Shown: positions 46,400-55,299, numbered from the stretch's first letter. The stretch: 64,000 nt of DNA from Indolivaga alginatilytica (GCF_003201355.1 NZ_QICL01000004.1:62001-126000); one strand, 5' to 3'. A program made the numbers and translations. The notes: generated by a model from the letters alone, not told the origin.

Positions 46400-46729
46400 T
46401 TGTGTAAAATTAAAACTGCAAGATAGATAAATTTTTTAAGATTTCATTTTTTTCTAAAACCACTTTTCTAAATTTCATTTTGTGCATTCAGTAGGTTTAT
46501 TTTAGATAATCATTATGATATTAACTATGATTTCATTGAATTAAAGACAGAGCTTCACAATTGTAGATTTTATAAAAATAAATTTAGTATCTAGTTTCAC
46601 CAGTGACAAATTAAAAGATGATGAGGTAAGGTATTTTTCTTCAAACTCTGCATGGGATATATACTAATTGTAAATCTTTAAAATATAATTACCTAACTTG
46701 ATCCCAATGTATAATATAGCTTTCATTCC
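46400..46729. other. Gene-free gap with 24-bp repeat
   Basis: It contains AATTAAAGACAGAGCTTCAC (start of a 24-bp word at 46539-46562), which recurs with one mismatch at 47923-47946 on the far side of the cyclase-like gene pair. No gene was seen in this gap. Confidence 0.5.
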
Positions 46730-47425
46730 TTAACCAAGATTCAGTTCATCAAATTTATCAAATATTTTAAGTGTATTATCAATATATTTCCTTGGATTAC
46801 CAGAAGTTATCCTCTTTCGATCTTCAATCTTACTTCTCATCTCAGCAGAAGTATTTAACTCCAATATTGTATAATCAATATTCATGTGTTTTCTATAACC
46901 ATACTTAAAAGGAGTGTCAATTTCTTTGAAATACCTTTTGTATTTATTTGAAATATATTTATTTTTCTTAATAATATAATCTTCAACAGAATGATGAATA
47001 ACAATACCCATATATTGAAGATCCTCTTGTAGAAGAAAAGCATTAACTATTGGTTTCCCACAGAATATTTTGCGATCCCTATAAACAACTATTTCTCCAT
47101 AAGCAATAGACGCTTTTAGAGGAATTTTTCTCCGAATTGAATTTCTCATAAAGCGTCTTATAAATTGAATGAAATTTCTAAATTCTTCAATTGAATCTGA
47201 TTTTGTAAAGATAAATATACTGTCAGAAAAAGTGGTACATAGAATATGTTTTTCACTAATTTCTTCATCATTGTCTGATGGTAAAATCTTATTGAGGCTA
47301 ATAAGCATCTTATGGATATCTTCTGTTGAATTACTAAATACATAATCTTTAAATCCCAAGATATCAAAATATGCAACAAATCTATTATCTATAGATTTCC
47401 AAATTGGTTGATCTTTAGTTGTCAT
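46730..47425 (-). CDS. Class III nucleotide cyclase-like protein
   Basis: The 231-residue protein shows the class III cyclase layout. A first metal-binding Asp is D21 in FVAYFDILGFKDYV. A second is D68 in CTTFSDSIFIF, 47 residues later as in true cyclases. IPLKASIAYGEIV then matches the 'GIgihtG' strand, and FCGKPIVNAFLL matches the 'GxxVNxAaRl' helix with N128 kept. The transition-state Arg after that Asn is not obvious, so altered chemistry or loss of activity is possible. Such short stand-alone cyclases occur in anti-phage signalling (Pycsar PycC). The gene starts 13 bp after the 123-residue gene. Confidence 0.6.
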   Translation of the reverse strand: MTTKDQPIWKSIDNRFVAYFDILGFKDYVFSNSTEDIHKMLISLNKILPSDNDEEISEKHILCTTFSDSIFIFTKSDSIEEFRNFIQFIRRFMRNSIRRKIPLKASIAYGEIVVYRDRKIFCGKPIVNAFLLQEDLQYMGIVIHHSVEDYIIKKNKYISNKYKRYFKEIDTPFKYGYRKHMNIDYTILELNTSAEMRSKIEDRKRITSGNPRKYIDNTLKIFDKFDELNLG

Positions 47426-47438
47426 ATTTAACTAATTA

Positions 47439-47810
47439 TTAATCTGGTATAACTTCTATTTTTATAAATTCACTTGGCATATTAGATAATAAGGCACCTA
47501 TAAAACGACCTTGAATATGAGGTCTTTGACTTGTATACCCATCAATGTCAATATTATGTTCATCATAGCATGCAATTACTTGAATGATATTATTTTCTTT
47601 CTCATCTAAGAATAACATTACTTTTTCATTCCAATCTTTATCTATATGGTTAATGAAAGATTCCAGTTTTCCAGTATTTTTCATTGGTCTCATTTTAACA
47701 GTCCATGTCTTAAAATCATATTTGGAATTATCTGTATTCTTATTTACAGCATCCAATATAAGTTTAATTAATAGCTTTGCATGATTGTCCTTTGTGTAGA
47801 TTTTTATCAT
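47439..47810 (-). CDS. Small hypothetical partner of cyclase-like gene, 123 residues
   Basis: A soluble alpha/beta protein starts MIKIYTKDNHAKLLIKLILDAV, with VMLFLDEKENNIIQVIACYDE and a C-terminal PSEFIKIEVIPD. No known motif, signal or membrane helix. It is 13 bp upstream of the cyclase-like gene on the same strand, so the two almost certainly form an operon. It could be a regulator, sensor or effector of the cyclase-like protein. Confidence 0.55.
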   Translation of the reverse strand: MIKIYTKDNHAKLLIKLILDAVNKNTDNSKYDFKTWTVKMRPMKNTGKLESFINHIDKDWNEKVMLFLDEKENNIIQVIACYDEHNIDIDGYTSQRPHIQGRFIGALLSNMPSEFIKIEVIPD

Positions 47811-47928
47811 TATTTGAAGTTTTAGTTAAAATTGAAAGTAACACATAAATCTTCATAAGATATTAAATTCTGAATATGTTATAAAACAGGGAAATGCATC
47901 ACTAAATCATATAAATAATTGTAATTAA

Positions 47929-47972
47929 AGACAGAACTTCACAATTCTACAAATAGAGATGAAGTCCTGTCT
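47929..47972 (-). terminator. Hairpin downstream of PIN-like gene
   Basis: AGACAGAACTTCA (47929-47941) and TGAAGTCCTGTCT (47960-47972) pair over 13 bp with one wobble. It sits 140 bp after the PIN-like stop. Its left arm is part of the 24-bp repeat shared with 46539-46562. Confidence 0.6.
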
Positions 47973-48114
47973 ACTTGGTTCAACTTGCAATCAAAACCAA
48001 ATACCTTTTGGTTATCTGTCAAATCTATTATTCAAATTTATATTAACATGACCTGAATAACATTGTTTTATATGGAGGTGGTAGTACTAAAAAAACTTAA
48101 ATATTAGATTATAT

Positions 48115-49113
48115 TTATTCAAGGAAGGCTGTAATAAATTCTTTTGGCTTTAATCCTAAAGTAGGTATTCCTAATTTTTGATAAGTCTCTGTAGCTTTAT
48201 AATGGCATTTATCATCTATTGTGATGAAATAGTCACATTGTGCTCCATAAAACACATGGAGAGCATCATCTAGTAAATTAGAGAATTTATCGTCAGACTT
48301 AAATCCTTTTAAATCTAGTTTAAAATATGTGTCTGTTATTTTTTGATAATCTTCATTTTTACTTGTTTTTGTCTTAGGCAGGTAGGGTTCTAATATATTA
48401 TCAAACTCTAGATATAAAGGTGTAGTAGAAATACTTTTGTCAACTTCTCTCAACATTTTTTGTTGTTGTTTTAGATTTGATCTAGCCTGGTTTATATATT
48501 TTTTTAATGATTTATAAATTGTAAAATCTTTTTTCGCATTATTTGAGAAATGGTATATATCCTCACACAATGCAAGCATATTCATATATATTTTTGTCTT
48601 AGGAAACATAACATTGAATATTGAATTAGCTTTGTATACATTCTTAAAACTGGAAGGTATTTCTATGGACTTCATTAGATTTAGTTGTGCATTCCAAAGC
48701 CCAGTATCATCCCAACTACACAATTCTGAGTATGAATCAGCTAATAAACTATTTTCGTCCAGTGCTGAACCAAAAAAATCTTTTACATCTCTATAATGCC
48801 AAGTTACTTTTTCATGACCCCAATATTGAACAATAGATAGATTATTTGTTAAACGTTGTAAGGTTGAGATATGTCCATTGATAAAATTAGGGTTATTCCT
48901 ATAACCTCTTATTAAATCATTAATATGTGCATTTGAATAGGGGCAAATAATTTCTCCTTTTAAAATAAAATCTTCAATTTTAGAGAAAACTATTTGCTCT
49001 TCTTCCTCTAAAGAATCTATATGTTCAATTTTATTGAATATATTCCAATCAAGATATACGTATTTACTCATAATTGAAGAGGTGTAATTTAGTCTACTAA
49101 TAATATTGGACAA
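48115..49113 (-). CDS. PIN-like domain protein, candidate RNase
   Basis: This 332-residue protein has PIN-type acidic motifs at the two ends. The N-terminal strand is KYVYLDWNIFNK (D22), and the C-terminal LLDDALHVFYGAQCDYFITIDDKC is followed by GIPTLGLKPKEFI, the usual last strand. The region between is a large helical insert. PIN enzymes cut RNA using clustered Asp/Glu and metal. No antitoxin-like gene is adjacent. A start at M15 (MSKYVYLDWN, 49071) is also plausible. As element cargo it may act in defence or addiction. Confidence 0.6.
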   Translation of the reverse strand: MSNIISRLNYTSSIMSKYVYLDWNIFNKIEHIDSLEEEEQIVFSKIEDFILKGEIICPYSNAHINDLIRGYRNNPNFINGHISTLQRLTNNLSIVQYWGHEKVTWHYRDVKDFFGSALDENSLLADSYSELCSWDDTGLWNAQLNLMKSIEIPSSFKNVYKANSIFNVMFPKTKIYMNMLALCEDIYHFSNNAKKDFTIYKSLKKYINQARSNLKQQQKMLREVDKSISTTPLYLEFDNILEPYLPKTKTSKNEDYQKITDTYFKLDLKGFKSDDKFSNLLDDALHVFYGAQCDYFITIDDKCHYKATETYQKLGIPTLGLKPKEFITAFLE

Positions 49114-49151
49114 GACAGAGTTCTATATAAAAAACAAGCAGAACTCTGTCT
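49113..49151 (-). terminator. Hairpin downstream of DUF3871 gene
   Basis: AGACAGAGTTCT (49113-49124) pairs perfectly with AGAACTCTGTCT (49140-49151) between the DUF3871 stop and the PIN-like start. Its AGACAGA word recalls the hairpin at 47929. Confidence 0.6.
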
Positions 49152-49184
49152 AAATCATATATCAAATGTAATGAAAACTTAGAC

Positions 49185-50237
49185 TTATTCAATAAACCAC
49201 CTATACTCACTATCCCCTTTTAGAGCAGATGCTACACCATTTACAAACTCAGTACCATTAGCAGCCCTGTTTAGAAATGAATCAATGTAGCTGTTCTTAT
49301 TAGCCCCTGTAAAGAGATTATATACTTTCCACAGATTAATAGAATTGTCATTGTTCCTACAAAAAGCATCATCTTTATAATAGTTCCTAGCAATAATATT
49401 CAAATGCCCATCATTAAAATCTAGGTTGGGTAATTGTTTCTGTTCTTTTGATGGTAAGCACTGGTATAATCTTGATTTTCCTGCCAGTTGTGCAAATTGA
49501 TGTTCTGTGAGGCTGTAATTCTTAAAGGTGTTCATTAATTGCAGATGCTTGGAAACATTATAAAGCTGAAACATCTGAATTACCTTATTGATTAGCTCAT
49601 TACAATTTAAGGCTCTGAGTTCTTCCTTAAAGCCATCTGTTGAAACACAGAGATTGCAACATACCATATTCTTGAATCCTATAAAGACTTTGAACTTCTC
49701 TACACTTTTCTTGCTGTACAGGTTTTCATGGTTATAGGCTCTCACACCACCAATAGACAAATTTAAGAGGTTACCCTCAATATCTTCATGTATGGTGGGT
49801 ATCTCCATTACAAAGGCTGCTCTTTCATAGTATAAGGTTTTATCTTGATCAAGAAGCTCATTCACCGATTTATGAATAGCATCTGGGGTTCTGCCTTTAA
49901 TAAGGTGAGATACTCTTATTTCTGGTGCATCTATCCTCTCATTAGGAAATACTTTTGTTGCTGCTTCATAGACTGTTTCAATAAAATTGGTATGACTAAT
50001 AGTTACTTCATTGTCTTTGCTGAAAACAGGAATAACACAATCTTGTTTCAGATGTTGAAATGTGACTTCTTTGGTATTAGCTTCTATAAAGGGAGTTCTT
50101 TTGTCTGATGTTCTAACTTGTGTAATATTTTGAATTGTATTAGATTCTTCAATGATTACAGCTTCTTCTATTATTCTGTTGTGAGTTCTGAATGATAAGG
50201 GCAAATTACCCTGCCTTATTTGTAATACTTGTTCCAT
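49185..50237 (-). CDS. DUF3871 family protein
   Basis: The 350-residue protein looks like the DUF3871 family common on Bacteroidota mobile elements. Features include APEIRVSHLIKGRTPDAIHK, LNLSIGGVRAYNHENLYSKK, CCNLCVSTDGFKEELRALN and QFAQLAGKSRLYQCLP. The SIGGVRAYN/KVFIGFKNMVCCN region is the most conserved. The family resembles phage DUF932-type proteins, function unknown. Its start codon overlaps the end of the Sak4-like gene by 32 bp, indicating coupling. Confidence 0.68.
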   Translation of the reverse strand: MEQVLQIRQGNLPLSFRTHNRIIEEAVIIEESNTIQNITQVRTSDKRTPFIEANTKEVTFQHLKQDCVIPVFSKDNEVTISHTNFIETVYEAATKVFPNERIDAPEIRVSHLIKGRTPDAIHKSVNELLDQDKTLYYERAAFVMEIPTIHEDIEGNLLNLSIGGVRAYNHENLYSKKSVEKFKVFIGFKNMVCCNLCVSTDGFKEELRALNCNELINKVIQMFQLYNVSKHLQLMNTFKNYSLTEHQFAQLAGKSRLYQCLPSKEQKQLPNLDFNDGHLNIIARNYYKDDAFCRNNDNSINLWKVYNLFTGANKNSYIDSFLNRAANGTEFVNGVASALKGDSEYRWFIE

Positions 50238-51096
50238 GATGATTTATATTTTGATTGTTAATATTATTTGTTGATTTAGTTTGCCTAGATTGAAGTAATG
50301 TTTTCTGTTTGGCAAAATCAGTAGCCAGAAGTTTATACCATTCTGGATATTGATTGTAGATTGTTGTCAATTGATCTAATGAGGTTGTTTCTTTGATCTG
50401 TCTCTTTACATCATCTACCTTAAGACCAGAATTACACCAATCCAATATTTTAGTTCCTGTTGATTCATCTACAACAAAACTAGACTTATCCATAAACAGA
50501 CCTGTCCTGTCTTTACTTGCTTTAGCTTGATGGTGAATATCAATATCCAATACTGTGGTGAATTCATAATCTATCTCATTCCTCTGAATTGCTTTAAGAC
50601 CAATCTTTTCTACTGTGGTTTTATTATCCACAGTTTTAATGATATAATCCTGTTTTGTTCTGATGGTACATATTATATGACAAGGGGATTGTAAGAGCTT
50701 TTGAACAAACATATTGTACAAGGGTGTTATCTTGTTCCAGTTGGTAAAACTGTTCCCAGAAAGGGAACTATGGAGTTGTAGGAGGTAATGCCAACAATGA
50801 CTAATGGAGTCAATGATTATAACCTCTATATTGGACTTCTCACATAATTCTATGGCTGCAATATATCTTTCTGGTGAAAATGGCTGGGAAAGGTTCAAAA
50901 CCTTGAAATCTCCAATATGGGAATAGAGTTCAATACTGTTCTCAGAGTCTATGACTGCAACATTAGACAAGTTACCATTGCATAGTCCTTTGGCTATCAG
51001 TAAGGCACTCATAGACTTTCCTGAGGAGGAACAGCCTTGTAATGCCATTTTGATTTTTGATGCTTTTCTTTGGGTGGGTTTTAGTTCTAAATTCAT
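50206..51096 (-). CDS. Sak4-like RecA-fold ATPase
   Basis: The 296-residue ATPase has Walker A GCSSSGKS at 21-28, a Walker B-like strand IEVIIIDSISHCWHY, and a RecA-like TIRTKQDYII strand with LKAIQRNEIDYEF and VLDIDIHHQAKASKDRT. This is the layout of phage 'AAA_24'/Sak4 single-strand annealing ATPases. The Asn-rich C-terminal tail is probably disordered. Paired with helicase and a possible ssDNA-binding protein, it suggests element replication or recombination. Confidence 0.78.
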   Translation of the reverse strand: MNLELKPTQRKASKIKMALQGCSSSGKSMSALLIAKGLCNGNLSNVAVIDSENSIELYSHIGDFKVLNLSQPFSPERYIAAIELCEKSNIEVIIIDSISHCWHYLLQLHSSLSGNSFTNWNKITPLYNMFVQKLLQSPCHIICTIRTKQDYIIKTVDNKTTVEKIGLKAIQRNEIDYEFTTVLDIDIHHQAKASKDRTGLFMDKSSFVVDESTGTKILDWCNSGLKVDDVKRQIKETTSLDQLTTIYNQYPEWYKLLATDFAKQKTLLQSRQTKSTNNINNQNINHHGTSITNKAG

Positions 51097-51140
51097 AATT
51101 TGGGATTTTAGTGGTTATTGTTTTTGATGGAACAACAAAA

Positions 51141-51172
51141 AATCCATGATAGGGGTGAGTCTATCATGGATT
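51141..51172 (-). terminator. Hairpin between helicase and Sak4-like genes
   Basis: AATCCATGATA (51141-51151) pairs perfectly with TATCATGGATT (51162-51172). It lies downstream of the helicase stop on the minus strand and may end or attenuate that transcript. Confidence 0.6.
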
Positions 51173-51189
51173 ATATTATTGTAAATAGT

Positions 51190-51237
51190 GAACACTTTTT
51201 TGAAAAACTATATTATAGCAGTTTACAAAAAAGTGTC
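51190..51237. repeat. Second copy of the island inverted repeat
   Basis: The right arm TTTACAAAAAAGTGTC (51222-51237) is identical to 44587-44602. The left arm GAACACTTTTTTGAAAAAC (51190) is diverged. It lies between helicase and Sak4-like genes. Confidence 0.6.
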
Positions 51238-51250
51238 TATATATGAGATG

Positions 51251-54001
51251 TTATTCTATTGTTCTTATTTCATTCTTATATTCACGTCCTTCTAATGTTA
51301 TTGTTGAAACAGGCATATAGTCCTCTAGTGGTTGAGTTGACTGAATATACATATCAAATTCTTGACCTATTATATCACATTCATTTAATAATACAAGATC
51401 ATCATAATTTTCTTGTCTTACATATTCATATTTATAGAGTAGATCTATGCCTGTTCTTTTCTTGGGTAACTCAATAATCTCAATATATTCAATATTTATA
51501 TTTTCTGTTTGGTCTGTATTGGGTATAGGTTTATCTATGTGAGATTTTCCTGTTTTAATAAAGAATGTCTTTTTTAGCTCTTTATATATTTTTACTAGTG
51601 CATCATTCTTATTATCTGGATTTAATGAATCAAATTTTCTAAATACCTTGTAAGATTCATCTTTCATTATATTAACTATAGTTCTTATAATAAAATCTGT
51701 TTCAAAATCACTAAATGGATTCTCTGAGAAACTATTAAAATTTGAGTAAATATATTTTTTACCATTGTTTTCTTTTATGAAAACAATTTTTTCTAGTAAC
51801 ATTTGGTATAGCTTATATAAATTCAGATAGGTTTCAATAAGATTATTTTCTCGGGCATTATTTGTGAGTTGTTCATTGCTATATATCAAGGCATTTGCCA
51901 TACAACATAATAAATAATCTTCTCCTTTAAATGGAATGTCTATTACATGACCTGATTGATCTTTTTGAAAATAATTGTCATGCAACCTTTTATTACCTTT
52001 TATTGCTTTTTGGAAGAAAGCAATAATATGTTGCTGAAAGGGTTTGTTTGATTTATATATCTGGGTATAGTTGTTAGCCCATGATATTGTATTTGAAAAA
52101 ATATTCCTTTCAAAGTCTTTATATAAAATGTAGTCACATATTTCAAATTTGTTCTGATGTTCCTCTGAATTATAAATATCCATGAATAAATTATATAAAT
52201 AATCATGCAAATGCCCATCTTCTATAACTACTTCTTCTGTAGGTTTTGAAATAATACTTTTTAGTCTACAATTTACAAATTGATTATTAAAAGCTGCCCA
52301 GATCATATAAGCTGATAAATCTTTTCCAAAAATTGCATACTTACTATAAAGGAACTTTTCTCCCCATTTCAGCATAAATTCATCTTTGGATGGATACCTA
52401 AGAGATGGCAAATATTCCCTTTCCCCTGTATCAGTTTTTTCTAGAACAAGATCTATTTCCTTTTTAACATCTGCATAGATTAGACCATACTTCACTCTTA
52501 TAATTGCTTCTTGTTCTCCAAGTCCAATTTGGCTATATTCTGAATAATAATCTAAATCTTTCTCAATATTAGTTTCTTTCAGTTCCTCTAAAATAGGAAT
52601 GTTAGGTAGTTTATGTATATATGAATTATAAGGGTCATTTATATCAGGAATAATTAACTGTGTAGGTGTAGGCATTATTACATATATATCTGCTTTTTCC
52701 CTAGCTCTTGCTAAAGATTGAATAATAGGTATTGTGCCATTACTAAATATACCTAAATTGTTATTGTTGAAATTTTTACTACTTGGAAAGCTATTTGGGA
52801 GTATTATCACATAAGCACTATCTTCGTGTTCTATACTTATCCCTGTACTAAACATTGTACCTATATTGCAGTAATCTTTTAAAAACTTTCCCTCAAACTC
52901 TATATTCTCAAAATTGTTTTTATCTAAACTCTCAAAATTGTCTTCTGAGATACTAAGATTTATTTTCCATTTTTTATCTTGAATTAAGGACTTTAGTTCA
53001 TCATTATTTAGGAATAGTTGTACTATTTTTATTGCATTATCTTTTGAGTATGATAATATATTCAAATGCTGATGTTCTTTTATTATTTTCTTGAAGAACT
53101 CTACATACTCATCACTCTCAAATTTATAATTTCTTTTTCTGGTTAAGAACAAATGCAAATTACTCAGTTTTTCAGTCTGTTGAGTTCTTACACTTTCATA
53201 TATATGTAGTTTCTTATCTGTTAATTCTGCTAGATAATTTATAACTGTTTTTGATGCTTCATTAAATGTTGCACTCAGAATAAAGCTTTTATGTAATACT
53301 CCACTGGTTTTAAATTTCCAAAGGTTAAAGATTAACTCTTGTTTAAAGTTTTGTATTCCTGCATGAATCTCATCAAATATCAAAATGATTTTTCTACCCT
53401 TATCTTTTGCATAATCTATAATTCCTTCAAGATACTTACTTTTAATTGAACTTTGTTCCATAGCATCATCTCCCGGATTTCCCAGAAGACAATTTATAGT
53501 CATTACATGTATTCTAGACCTTTTGCCATAGTTTATATTATTGGGGCTACTTGCTTTCTCACTATTGATACCTCGTTCTTTATAAGGAATTTCAACTAAA
53601 TTGTTATAATCGGGAATCTTAATATGGTTTATCTCTTTTTGTATTAAAGAGATGTACTGATTGATCAGAGATTTGTAAGGTACAGCAAAAATAACTGTAT
53701 ATACAGGAGCATCAGGTCTTGGAAATTTAGGTAAAATATAATTTTTTGCAACTTGAATAGCAAAAGTGCTTTTGCCTTGACCAACAGAGGAACTTATGAC
53801 AACTGTGTTAGATACCTTATCATTATAGAAATTCGGTTTTATTACATCTGTCAAGTATTTTCCAGATGGAATATCTATTGGTTCTTTTGAAAATTCTAAA
53901 CCAAAAAAGTCTGATTCTGTAAGCTTTACATAATCAATAGGTTTCTCAAATATTTCAGTCTCTAATACATCATAGGAAGTATTGTATTGGTTATTCTCCA
54001 T
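51251..54001 (-). CDS. DExH superfamily 2 helicase, origin-binding-like
   Basis: The 916-residue protein has Walker A SSVGQGKST at 71-79, motif Ia AVPYKSLINQYISLI and DEIH at 210-213 (IILIFDEIHAG). Motif III is LSATF, then FSTGISIEHEDSAYVIILP, and motif VI is QSLARAREKADIYVI. The DEIH box and arginine-finger pattern resemble the herpesvirus-origin-binding-protein group of SF2 helicases found in phages and satellites. The ~450-residue C-terminal part has no recognised domain. It is probably the replication helicase or initiator of the element. A hairpin separates it from the integrase gene upstream. Confidence 0.75.
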   Translation of the reverse strand: MENNQYNTSYDVLETEIFEKPIDYVKLTESDFFGLEFSKEPIDIPSGKYLTDVIKPNFYNDKVSNTVVISSSVGQGKSTFAIQVAKNYILPKFPRPDAPVYTVIFAVPYKSLINQYISLIQKEINHIKIPDYNNLVEIPYKERGINSEKASSPNNINYGKRSRIHVMTINCLLGNPGDDAMEQSSIKSKYLEGIIDYAKDKGRKIILIFDEIHAGIQNFKQELIFNLWKFKTSGVLHKSFILSATFNEASKTVINYLAELTDKKLHIYESVRTQQTEKLSNLHLFLTRKRNYKFESDEYVEFFKKIIKEHQHLNILSYSKDNAIKIVQLFLNNDELKSLIQDKKWKINLSISEDNFESLDKNNFENIEFEGKFLKDYCNIGTMFSTGISIEHEDSAYVIILPNSFPSSKNFNNNNLGIFSNGTIPIIQSLARAREKADIYVIMPTPTQLIIPDINDPYNSYIHKLPNIPILEELKETNIEKDLDYYSEYSQIGLGEQEAIIRVKYGLIYADVKKEIDLVLEKTDTGEREYLPSLRYPSKDEFMLKWGEKFLYSKYAIFGKDLSAYMIWAAFNNQFVNCRLKSIISKPTEEVVIEDGHLHDYLYNLFMDIYNSEEHQNKFEICDYILYKDFERNIFSNTISWANNYTQIYKSNKPFQQHIIAFFQKAIKGNKRLHDNYFQKDQSGHVIDIPFKGEDYLLCCMANALIYSNEQLTNNARENNLIETYLNLYKLYQMLLEKIVFIKENNGKKYIYSNFNSFSENPFSDFETDFIIRTIVNIMKDESYKVFRKFDSLNPDNKNDALVKIYKELKKTFFIKTGKSHIDKPIPNTDQTENINIEYIEIIELPKKRTGIDLLYKYEYVRQENYDDLVLLNECDIIGQEFDMYIQSTQPLEDYMPVSTITLEGREYKNEIRTIE

Positions 54002-54004
54002 AGA

Positions 54005-54038
54005 TTAGGGGTTTGTTTAGTTAGGAATAAACCCCTAA
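54005..54038 (-). terminator. Terminator after the element integrase
   Basis: TTAGGGGTTT (54005-54014) pairs with AAACCCCTAA (54029-54038). It lies 47 bp beyond the integrase stop on the minus strand. Confidence 0.75.
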
Positions 54039-54084
54039 AGTATGAAAATTGTAAATACTAGATATTGTTTAGAGAGACTTTATT

Positions 54085-55299
54085 CTACAACAAATTCTTC
54101 ATTGCCTCATCAATCTGTTCATTCTCAAAGCTGTTTAGGTATATTTGAGTAGTTTTTAAATCTGAGTGACCTAAAGTTTCCCCAATCAAAGCTATATTGA
54201 CACCAGAGTTCTTTAGGATAGTAGCATAGCTGTGCCTACTCACATAGGTAGTCAGATTTGCATTAATCCCTGTTATTTTAGCAATCTCTTTTAATGACCT
54301 GTTGACTTTGAGTAATACTTTTTTCCTCCTATTATATTTCTGCATTTCAGTATTGTGAATGGCTTGATTGAGAATAGGGAAGAGAAACCCACTTGTTAAA
54401 CTCTCAGAAGAATACTTTTGAAGTATAGCATTTGCTTCTTCACATAGAGGAATATTGATTTTCTTACCTGTTTTCTGTCTTACATAAATAAGCCTACCCT
54501 CAACAATATTGTTCTGTTTCAGATTAGCAATATCTGAGAAATTGATTCCACTACAGAAATAACTGAATATAAATATATCTTGGGCAAACTGCATATATTC
54601 TCCTTCTTTTGTTAAATCCAAATTCATTATTATTTTGATATTGTCTTTGGATATAGCCCTTTTCTCTGTTTTGATGCTGAATTTTGAGACTTTGAACTCA
54701 TCAAAGGGATAAGTTGCTTTCTTGGCATGTTTAGCCTCTATAGCCTTGTTGTAAACACTCCTGAGAGTTCTAAAGAACATACTCATGCTTGTATCTACAC
54801 AACCTCTCTGTCTTAAATATTTCTCATAGCCTTTTAGGAAATCCAAATCAATATGAGAAAATGGAATATCCAGTTTGTTGTTGGTAAACATCTCTATAGA
54901 CCTTAGAGAGTCTTTGTAGATCCTTGAATTACCTATTCTTCCAGATTGTTCAAATTCAGTTACTAGCTCTTTGTAGAACTCTCCTACAGTTTTGATTATA
55001 TGTTTTGATTTAGGTGCAATGAGTGTAGATGCTGTAAATTCCTGATCTTCTGATTTTAGTTCTAATATTCTTTTCTGATATTCAGCTTCCTTATCTAATA
55101 TGATTTTCAATATTAAATCTTTGTTAGGACAATTTGATTTTGGTCTATTTTTATCAAAATCCCAAAATTGTGGATTAACAGAGATTCCTAAGCTTTTATA
55201 CTTAGACTTTCTATTCATACAGATTCTTAGCATAAGGGGACTTTCTCCATTTGAAAGTTTTTTGTTTTTATAACATACTACATTTACTGTTGTACTCAT
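54085..55299 (-). CDS. int: Tyrosine integrase of the tRNA-Asp element
   Basis: The 404-residue recombinase has an N-terminal arm-binding domain (VNVVCYKNKKLSNGESPLMLRICMN), a SAM-like core-binding domain (about 105-205) and a catalytic domain. Motifs: YFCSGINFSDIANL, where the usual Arg I position is not Arg, as in several Bacteroidota integrases; Lys in VRQKTGKKINIPL; TYVSRHSYAT with Arg II; GHSDLKTTQIYLNSF with His and the nucleophile Tyr. It lies just inside the right attachment site and should catalyse integration and excision at the anticodon region of tRNA-Asp. Confidence 0.92.
   Translation of the reverse strand: MSTTVNVVCYKNKKLSNGESPLMLRICMNRKSKYKSLGISVNPQFWDFDKNRPKSNCPNKDLILKIILDKEAEYQKRILELKSEDQEFTASTLIAPKSKHIIKTVGEFYKELVTEFEQSGRIGNSRIYKDSLRSIEMFTNNKLDIPFSHIDLDFLKGYEKYLRQRGCVDTSMSMFFRTLRSVYNKAIEAKHAKKATYPFDEFKVSKFSIKTEKRAISKDNIKIIMNLDLTKEGEYMQFAQDIFIFSYFCSGINFSDIANLKQNNIVEGRLIYVRQKTGKKINIPLCEEANAILQKYSSESLTSGFLFPILNQAIHNTEMQKYNRRKKVLLKVNRSLKEIAKITGINANLTTYVSRHSYATILKNSGVNIALIGETLGHSDLKTTQIYLNSFENEQIDEAMKNLL

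Noticed and set aside
46730-47810. Firm assignment as a Pycsar system
   Set aside because: The cyclase-like fold is only inferred, a canonical Arg is missing, and the partner shows no TIR or typical multi-helix effector.
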